In this document: piece by piece, positions 58,014 to 64,000 of the stretch | How the letters are laid out: each line of letters begins with the position of its first letter | Numbering within the stretch: position 1 is the first letter of the stretch | Source of the DNA: Aliiglaciecola sp. CAU 1673 | GTDB taxonomy: Bacteria; Pseudomonadota; Gammaproteobacteria; Enterobacterales; Alteromonadaceae | Direction: 5' to 3' | Length of the DNA: 64,000 nt | Assembly (NCBI RefSeq): GCF_029223185.1 | Contig: NZ_JARHUG010000002.1 | Coordinates: 1 to 64,000, forward strand | Program-made: the position numbers and the translations under genes | Notes under the pieces: generated by a model | The model's input: only the letters and a program-made list of their open reading frames with translations | What the model was told of the DNA's origin: nothing | Databases searched by the model: none

Positions 58014-59360
58014 ATGTCCACAACCCATCCCAGTATCGAATCCATGCGTCATCATTGGTTGGCGTTTACCAGCAACCGGCGTTTTCATCAGTCACCTAAG
58101 CTGGTCAGTCGCGCCGAAGGGATTTTCTTCGAAACCCCGGATGGTCATAAGCTTTACGACAGCCTCTCCAGTCTCTGGTGCAGCCCTTTAGGGCATGCTA
58201 ATCCAGGTATTGCAAAGGCTATCAGTGAGCAGGTCAATACTCTGGACTATGCACCAGCCTTTAACGTCAGTCACCCTCTTGCCTTTGAGGTTGCGCAGAA
58301 GCTGGCGTCGATGATGCCAGGGGACCTGGATCATATTCTTTTCTGTAACTCCGGCTCAGAGGCCGCCGATACCGCCCTTAAATTAGCGCGGGCGTACTGG
58401 AGAGCAAAAGGTAGGCCGGAAAAAACCAAGTTTGTGGGACGCAGTAAGGGCTATCATGGGGTTAACTTCGGTGGCATTGCGGTAGGCGGCATTGGCCCTA
58501 ATCGTAAGATCTATGGGCAGACCCTGGATGCCTATCATCTGCCTCACACCTTGCTGGCAGAAAATCGCTTTAGTAAGGGCGTACCCGAGCATGGTGATCA
58601 TCTTGCCGATGCTCTGGAGCAAATTATTGAAGTGCAGGATGCCAGTAATATAGCTGCGGTTATCGTAGAGCCCATGGCCGGCTCCGGTGGCGTTATTATT
58701 CCTTCACAAGGCTATCTGAAACGGCTACGGGCGCTTTGCGATAAGCACGATATTCTGCTGATTTTTGACGAAGTGATCACCGGCTTTGGGCGCTTGGGTA
58801 CTATGTTTGGCGCCCAGTTTTTTGATGTACAGCCGGACATGCTGACCTGTGCCAAAGCCCTGACCAACGGTATTGTGCCCATGGGCGCAGTGGCGGCATC
58901 CACTGAAATCTATCAGACTCTGATGCAACAGCCAGGGGATGATTTTATGATTGAGTTTCCTCATGGCTATACCTATTCAGCCCACCCGCTAGCTTGCGCT
59001 GCGGCGCTGTCCAGCCTTGAGCAGTTGTCCAATCCCGCAACTCTTGCAAAAGTACAAAGTTTGGTACCGGTCTTCGAAGAGGCAATCCATGGCCTCAAAG
59101 ATTTACCGCTGGTGGAGGATATCCGCAATATCGGCTTAGCCGGCGCTATTCAGGTAAAAGCCAATCCTGGACATCCGCTGCAAACTGCCAGTGAAATCAG
59201 CGCGCTGTGCTGGCAGAAGGGCGTATATGTGCGCTTTGGTGGTAATAATCTGAGCTTTGCCCCACCGTTTATTTGTGAGCCTGAGGACATTAAAAATATA
59301 TTTTCAATCGTTGCTCAGGCCATAGGAGATTACGCTTTAGGCATTCAAAAGCACCAATAG
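58014..59360 (+). CDS. Class III (omega-amino acid/pyruvate type) aminotransferase
   Basis: 448 residues from ATG 58014 (AGAGG upstream). The longer open frame starts inside the terminator region, so it is not used. PLP enzyme of fold type I: CNSGSEAADTALKLAR (about 108-123), SKGYHGVNFG, IVEPMAGSGGVIIP, LIFDEVITGFGRLG (Asp about 254) and the Schiff-base Lys in CAKALTNG (about 281). Close in style to beta-alanine-pyruvate or omega-amino-acid transaminases. Moves an amino group from an amine donor to pyruvate; exact donor unknown. Single gene. Confidence 0.92.
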   Translation: MSTTHPSIESMRHHWLAFTSNRRFHQSPKLVSRAEGIFFETPDGHKLYDSLSSLWCSPLGHANPGIAKAISEQVNTLDYAPAFNVSHPLAFEVAQKLASMMPGDLDHILFCNSGSEAADTALKLARAYWRAKGRPEKTKFVGRSKGYHGVNFGGIAVGGIGPNRKIYGQTLDAYHLPHTLLAENRFSKGVPEHGDHLADALEQIIEVQDASNIAAVIVEPMAGSGGVIIPSQGYLKRLRALCDKHDILLIFDEVITGFGRLGTMFGAQFFDVQPDMLTCAKALTNGIVPMGAVAASTEIYQTLMQQPGDDFMIEFPHGYTYSAHPLACAAALSSLEQLSNPATLAKVQSLVPVFEEAIHGLKDLPLVEDIRNIGLAGAIQVKANPGHPLQTASEISALCWQKGVYVRFGGNNLSFAPPFICEPEDIKNIFSIVAQAIGDYALGIQKHQ

Positions 59361-59564
59361 GCTCACCTGAGTACCGCGAATAGAATGCGTCAGCATTTTT
59401 AACAAATTGATAACTTCGATCGAAAAAAATCGATAAAACTCTTTGTGAAACATAGGTATATATTATTGGTTTGAAATATGCATATTGAGAGTCTGTATTG
59501 AAATGCTGCGTATTTGAGTTGTTGTGCGGTGTATCAAAATACTTCGCTTAAAAGGAACGTATAA

Positions 59565-60710
59565 ATGAAGACAACAAAGCAAAATATCACCAGTCTCTTA
59601 GTAGGCGCTTGTGTTGCATCGGCTCTTTATGGAACAGCCGCACAAGCCTCTCATTTTCGCGGTGCTGCGGTAGTACCGCAAGTCGATGCCAATGGTACGT
59701 TAACTGTTGATGCCAAGAGTTTTTGGCGTCAGGCAGCCGGAACCCCAGCGGGCACCTTTCCCCATAGCGGCATCAGCACACTATCCATCAGTGGTCCAGG
59801 CCTGGCAACTTCCATTTCTTTTGACTCTATTAGTCAGGATCTGTCGGATAGTCGCCGTGCCGAGATCAATCAAGTCTTTACCCAGCAGTTACCTGGTGCA
59901 GGTCTGTACACCATGAGCTGGTCTTCTAGTAGTTGGGTATCCGGGGTTCCCAATGCCGGCGGTGGTTATGGCACTACCTCCACTATTTTTTGGGATGGCA
60001 GCACCGCCAATGCGCCTATCATTTTCGATCTGGAAAGTGTTCAGCAGGAAGTGGTGCGAGGTTCCGCTTATTCAGACAACTTGGACGCTTTGGGCGTTGG
60101 TCTAACCTACGATGATACTTTCTTGGCTACCGGCATGGGTTCACAGGCGACGGGCTATAGTATTGATGCAAGCGGTCAGATTTCCATTTCCGGAGCTTCG
60201 ACCGCTACCTACTCTGACAATGTTTTCAACCCTGGCGCCGATCAGGCCTTTAGCGGCAAGATTTCAGCTACAGATGGCAGCAATGTCGAATTTGTGTGGC
60301 TATTTGATGCTGTGGACGTTGGCTCTAACCAGGCTCCCAGTATTACCGATGTTGTGATTAATGCCTTGGTAGGCGACACCATTAACCACACCTTGGTAGT
60401 ATCCGACCCTAACGGTGATCCGGTAACGGTAAGCTTCGACAACTTTGTTGGTGTCGGCGGTGTGATGCCTGGCAATGCCTTGTTTAATACGGGGACGCTG
60501 GATTTCAGCTGGGATAGCTCTGGGTTTGGCGTAGGTCAGTACAAAGCGACCTTTACTGCCTCTGACGGTTCGTTGACAGATCAAGGTAGTATTACCATCA
60601 ATCTGTCCAGAGCGCCCAACGGTCAGGTCCCTGCTCCTGCCAGTTTATTCCTGGCCGCAACAGGGTTGTTAGCGTTGGCCGGTGTACGTCGTAAAAAGAA
60701 AGCAAAGTAA
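59565..60710 (+). CDS. PEP-CTERM-like surface protein with cadherin-like domain
   Basis: 381 residues. A signal peptide (about 30 residues, ending AAQAS) leads into a mature N-terminal half of unknown fold (SHFRGAAVVPQVDANGTLTV). An Ig/cadherin-like repeat follows (about 260-350: NQAPSITDVVINALVGDTINHTL in part, DPNGDPVTVSF, FTASDGSLTDQGSITI). The C-terminus is VPAPASLFLAATGLLALAGV with RRKKK, a PEP-CTERM tail variant in which Ala replaces Glu. Exosortase-dependent sorting to the envelope is likely. Confidence 0.88.
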   Translation: MKTTKQNITSLLVGACVASALYGTAAQASHFRGAAVVPQVDANGTLTVDAKSFWRQAAGTPAGTFPHSGISTLSISGPGLATSISFDSISQDLSDSRRAEINQVFTQQLPGAGLYTMSWSSSSWVSGVPNAGGGYGTTSTIFWDGSTANAPIIFDLESVQQEVVRGSAYSDNLDALGVGLTYDDTFLATGMGSQATGYSIDASGQISISGASTATYSDNVFNPGADQAFSGKISATDGSNVEFVWLFDAVDVGSNQAPSITDVVINALVGDTINHTLVVSDPNGDPVTVSFDNFVGVGGVMPGNALFNTGTLDFSWDSSGFGVGQYKATFTASDGSLTDQGSITINLSRAPNGQVPAPASLFLAATGLLALAGVRRKKKAK

Positions 60711-60724
60711 CTTGTAGCACACAG

Positions 60725-60755
60725 CAAACGGCAGGTACCCTGCCGTTTGTTTTTT
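60725..60755 (+). terminator. Rho-independent terminator
   Basis: An 11-bp stem, CAAACGGCAGG / CCTGCCGTTTG, with loop TAC, then TTTTTT. It lies 15 bp after the PEP-CTERM gene stop. Confidence 0.92.
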
Positions 60756-60778
60756 GGTGTCCACTGAGCCAGTTATTG

Positions 60779-62566
60779 ATGTTATGTTCTTGTGGTAATT
60801 CACTTCCTCCCTCACGTTGTTGTGAGCTTAAAATAAGTTCCAAGCCTTGGTCAGGTATTGCCAAGAAGGTGACAATCGGACAAGCCTTGCAAACGGCAGT
60901 ACAGGCTTTTCAACAGCGCAACCTCCAAGTGGTGTGGACTATTTGTCAGGTTGTTCTCAAGCAATTGCCTTATCATCCCAAAGCGCTCTATCTCTTTGCC
61001 ATGTGCCGATTTAACCAGGGGGATATAAATGGGGCGCAAGGGACGATGGAGCAAGCCTTTAGCCATGGCTTGTCAGAGCCGGCTGCGCATCTTCAGTATG
61101 CGAATATTGTCGGACAGCAAGGACAACACTCAAAAGCTATTAGTCATTTAAAAAAGGCGGTCGAGTTGAAACCATCCTTTGAGGCTGCCTGGGCTATGGG
61201 TGTGAAGCTTGCCGCTTTTGCAGGAGAGCCTGCACATCAACTGTTTTTTGCTAAAGGCTGGAATCGTTGTAGTCCTGAGAAGGCAGAAACTAGTTTGGCC
61301 CTGTCAGATGCTCTTCATCACCTGGGTGAAGATGAGACGGCGTTAGAAGTTTTAAAAGACGGTGACTCCCGCTTTTCCGCATACCCCGATTTCAAGCTTA
61401 GACAAGCCGGTATTTTCGAGCTCCAGAACAAAGTGGATAAGGCCAATGAACTGGTTGATTTGGTGCTCACCAAGCAGAGCAAGCTTCCTGCGGCACTTAT
61501 TCTTAAGTCAAGATTACTGCGACGGACAGGAAAAGCGGAACCGGCACTTGCGATATTGAATAGCCTTCAACAGGAACCATTAGAGATAGGTCTTGAGATC
61601 GAGCTATATCATGAGGCCAGTCATCATTGTCGACTCTTGGGGCGCTACAAAGAAGCTTGGCAAAATGCTGAAAAAGCAAAGGCCTGCAAGAAACGCATAG
61701 GCTCTGCTAAGGGGAGTTTCGAAGATATCGAAAGGTCACTTTCTGAAATAGAAAAGCAATGTTCTGATGCCTCTTGGTATGGTCAGGTCAGCCCTTTATC
61801 AGAAGTCAGTCGATGGTTATTTTTGGTGGGATTTCCCAGAGTGGGCAGCACCTTGCTGGAAAAGCTGATTACTCTCCAGTACAACTGTGAGGATGCTGGA
61901 GAGAGTCAGGCGTTGATGACGTTGGAGTCGTCATTGGGACAGCGATTCAAGGGCCCTTGGTGGACATTTAATGCTAATCAATGGCAGGAATTAGGGAAAG
62001 GGAATCTGGAAAGTCTGTTGAATGACGCTTATGCCTCGTCGGGCACTGATTGCAGCGATCGCTCCATTCTGGATAAGCAGTTATTTAACCTTGCCAGGCT
62101 ACCACTGATTGGGCAGTTGGCGCCAAAAACGCCTGTTATACGCATGGTCAGGCACCCACTCGATGTGTTGGTGTCGTGCTATTTCGCCAATTTTTCAAAT
62201 CAGGATGCCTGGCATATGGATATTGTGGTCACGGCCCGATATCTGGCCAGACTTGATGAATTCTGGGAAGTCATTCAAGAGACACTACCTAATCCAGTAT
62301 TGATCTTAAGGTATGAGGAAATGGTCCAATCTGACACTCTGGCGCAACCTGTAACCCAATTCCTTGATAATCATTGGCAAGCTAATCGAAGAGGAGTCGA
62401 CCAGGGATCTCGCGTGTTTGTAACCAGAACCGCTTCTTATGAGCAAGTCCAGGACGTGACCAACACTAAAAGTGTCGGTAACTACATAAATTATCTTGAA
62501 TCGCTCCCTGAAGACTGTATTGAGATTCTAAAGCCGGTTATGGCACGCTGGGGTTATTCGGTATAA
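60779..62566 (+). CDS. SEC-C/TPR protein with C-terminal sulfotransferase domain
   Basis: 595 residues from ATG 60779. The first residues (MLCSCGNSLPPSRCC) are a SEC-C-like zinc motif, C-x-C-(x8)-CC, which supports this start. TPR repeats fill about 35-330 (KALYLFAMCRFNQGDINGAQ, AISHLKKAVELKPSFEAAW). The C-terminal third is a sulfotransferase fold: LVGFPRVGSTLLEKLI (PAPS-binding 5'-phosphate loop, about 357-372) and IRMVRHPLDVLVSCY (3'-phosphate site, about 458-472). Transfers sulfate from PAPS to an unknown target. It follows a PEP-CTERM gene, as similar TPR-sulfotransferases often do in polysaccharide or surface-protein loci. Confidence 0.9.
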   Translation: MLCSCGNSLPPSRCCELKISSKPWSGIAKKVTIGQALQTAVQAFQQRNLQVVWTICQVVLKQLPYHPKALYLFAMCRFNQGDINGAQGTMEQAFSHGLSEPAAHLQYANIVGQQGQHSKAISHLKKAVELKPSFEAAWAMGVKLAAFAGEPAHQLFFAKGWNRCSPEKAETSLALSDALHHLGEDETALEVLKDGDSRFSAYPDFKLRQAGIFELQNKVDKANELVDLVLTKQSKLPAALILKSRLLRRTGKAEPALAILNSLQQEPLEIGLEIELYHEASHHCRLLGRYKEAWQNAEKAKACKKRIGSAKGSFEDIERSLSEIEKQCSDASWYGQVSPLSEVSRWLFLVGFPRVGSTLLEKLITLQYNCEDAGESQALMTLESSLGQRFKGPWWTFNANQWQELGKGNLESLLNDAYASSGTDCSDRSILDKQLFNLARLPLIGQLAPKTPVIRMVRHPLDVLVSCYFANFSNQDAWHMDIVVTARYLARLDEFWEVIQETLPNPVLILRYEEMVQSDTLAQPVTQFLDNHWQANRRGVDQGSRVFVTRTASYEQVQDVTNTKSVGNYINYLESLPEDCIEILKPVMARWGYSV

Positions 62567-62643
62567 AGATTAGGGCTTGAGCAAAAGAGCCAATAGATGC
62601 AAAACTGGGATGTAACGTTATTTCAATTGGAAGGCTGAGACAT

Positions 62644-64000
62644 ATGGAACTTAAAACGCAATGTAAACTGGTTCTGATTGGTTTAACGCTTTGTTGGCAA
62701 GCCCACGCAACGGTGATAACCGAGAAGGTCGATGAAAATAGCGTACTTTTTTACTCTTCTGGCCAAACTCAGCTTTTTGAAAGCATATTAGAGAATCAAC
62801 TTATCAAGAGCGTCAATCTGCTTGATAAAAGTATGTTGATGTCAGGCCAATTGGCCCATCGGATTGGTGATGAGAAAGCACTGAACTTTATCTTCGATTT
62901 ATTAAGAAAAGGGGATGAGCGCGGGGGACTGGCATTAGCTAACTACATTCAACGCTACCCGCAGGACTTGCTGGCCTACCATTTTGCAGCCATTCAGATG
63001 GTCAGGAATCAACAATATCCTGAAGCTGAACTAACCCTCAAAAATATATTGGGAGAGGTGCCTGACTATGCACCGTCTCGAACTCTGTTGGGCGTTGTGG
63101 AATTGCAACAAGGGGATTATGAATCAGCTAAGAATGAGCTGGAAAAGGCCATAGCGGGACCGGCACCAGACACATTGGCTATGCGTTATTTAGCCTGGTT
63201 ATCTTTAAAAAACAGGGAAACAACAAAAGCAAGATGGTATTTGGAAAGGGCGCTTAAATATTATGGCTTACCCACCAAAGAGGCTAATATTTTGCATTTG
63301 GAATTGGCCGAATTGTACCGTCGTCTCGGACAACCAGAGCGCATTGTCGTTCTATTTACGCCTTTGCTGCAGAATCAGAAACTTGATATGAAAAATCCTG
63401 CCAATGTTGAGGCCGTGTCAAGATATCTTGAAGCGGCAACATCCATTGGCGAATTGGTATCTGCTCAGAGAGGGCTTCAAAAACTTGAAGGTACTGAAGC
63501 GCTCAATTCATTTCCAGGTCTGATAAGCTCTTCACGCATTCTGGCGATGCAGGGAAAGTACAAAGAAAGTTTGCATCAATTAAATGAGCTTAAGTCGGAA
63601 GTTCCTTCCCTTGAAAAACAACGTCTGCTGGAAACTGCCAGGATCCAAGTTGTAGCGGGTCAGTCAGAGCAAGCCATGGCGAGTGCCGAAGAATATATCA
63701 ACAAAGCGAAAAGAGCTGATGTTTCGGCCATGAGAAACTATGTTGAGGTGGCTGTGCAAGCTGGCAAAGGGAATCAAGCGCTAACTTATTTGTATGAGCA
63801 GGCAAAGCAATCGCCAGAAGATCAGGCGGTGCAAAGTCTGTTGGTAGAAACACTGCTTAGTGCAGGCGATATGGTGGCGGCAAAAAGTCAGCTGGAAGCG
63901 CAACTTAACAAAAATAGTCAGTCGGTTTCCGCTCTATATCAATACGGTGTATTGCTCTACAACCAAAGAGATAACGCAAAGGCAAAACAGAGTTTTGAGC
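62644..64000 (+). CDS. Exported TPR-repeat protein (3' end beyond window)
   Basis: Open from ATG 62644 (GGAAGG upstream) to the window edge, at least 452 residues. A signal peptide (LVLIGLTLCWQAHA, about 1-21) precedes repeated TPR-type helices, for example LGVVELQQGDYESAKNELEKAI and ALYQYGVLLYNQRDNAKAKQSF. TPR stacks serve as binding scaffolds. Large periplasmic TPR proteins also accompany PEP-CTERM/exosortase systems (PrsT group), and the position next to a PEP-CTERM gene and a TPR sulfotransferase fits, but the sequence seen does not prove that subfamily. Confidence 0.85.
   Translation, partial: MELKTQCKLVLIGLTLCWQAHATVITEKVDENSVLFYSSGQTQLFESILENQLIKSVNLLDKSMLMSGQLAHRIGDEKALNFIFDLLRKGDERGGLALANYIQRYPQDLLAYHFAAIQMVRNQQYPEAELTLKNILGEVPDYAPSRTLLGVVELQQGDYESAKNELEKAIAGPAPDTLAMRYLAWLSLKNRETTKARWYLERALKYYGLPTKEANILHLELAELYRRLGQPERIVVLFTPLLQNQKLDMKNPANVEAVSRYLEAATSIGELVSAQRGLQKLEGTEALNSFPGLISSSRILAMQGKYKESLHQLNELKSEVPSLEKQRLLETARIQVVAGQSEQAMASAEEYINKAKRADVSAMRNYVEVAVQAGKGNQALTYLYEQAKQSPEDQAVQSLLVETLLSAGDMVAAKSQLEAQLNKNSQSVSALYQYGVLLYNQRDNAKAKQSFE

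Overview
The window looks like a chromosomal segment of a marine-type gammaproteobacterium, most likely of the order Alteromonadales (family Alteromonadaceae or a close relative). This is inferred from gene content: two PEP-CTERM proteins, a large TonB-dependent receptor with an N-formylglutamate amidohydrolase, many c-di-GMP proteins, a TrhP/YfhL pair and intergenic hairpin repeats. I cannot name the genus from sequence alone.

Layout. 1-600: tail of an IS1182-like transposase, two terminators and a tRNA promoter. 603-9922: tRNA-Pro(GGG) carrying a 9.2-kb integrated island bounded by 55-bp identical repeats (626-680 and 9868-9922). The island has a tyrosine integrase, a single HK97-fold major capsid gene in a leftward small-gene operon, a PD-(D/E)XK-like nuclease, a two-TM coiled-coil protein and several unknown genes. 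No portal, terminase, protease or tail gene is visible, so it looks like a minimal capsid-carrying phage satellite. Each end carries three GGGCAC boxes on an exact 12-bp period, which are likely integrase arm sites. 9902-14165: arrays of hairpin repeats that include fragments of the tRNA-Pro 3' end. Two 285-bp direct repeats enclose nhaA and a transglutaminase gene. 14306-24536: a periplasmic binding protein, a PhzF-like enzyme, an S9 peptidase, an SOS-box-controlled operon (VRR-NUC/DnaQ-type nuclease fusion, DUF6435-like protein, ABC1 kinase), a membrane protein, an HTH regulator and a PEP-CTERM protein. 24958-28736: two c-di-GMP proteins.

28822-35585: a molybdenum region, leftward: moeA, then moaA, then a tightly overlapping moaC-moaD-moaE-modA-modB-modC block. 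Four of these six block genes are damaged: moaC and moaE each have a frameshift and an in-frame stop, modA has an out-of-phase 8-bp repeat expansion and a frameshift, and modB has ATA where its start should be. moaA, moaD, modC, moeA, mog (40857) and moeB (45655) look intact. A small MITE-like element lies between moaA and moeA.

35703-48353: a lipoprotein esterase, a dCache-GGDEF cyclase, a mog/MBL-lipoprotein/cdd operon, trhP-yfhL, a GFA-like zinc protein, a tandem pair of SBP_bac_3-like proteins plus a third relative, a hemerythrin-like protein, moeB and a LysR regulator. 48487-53568: TonB receptor, N-formylglutamate amidohydrolase and YfcC-like transporter, divergent from the LysR gene and probably under its control. 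53739-64000: a pseudo-receiver/EAL protein, a 59-residue membrane protein, an M1 aminopeptidase, a class III aminotransferase, a second PEP-CTERM protein, a SEC-C/TPR sulfotransferase, and a TPR protein that runs off the end of the window.
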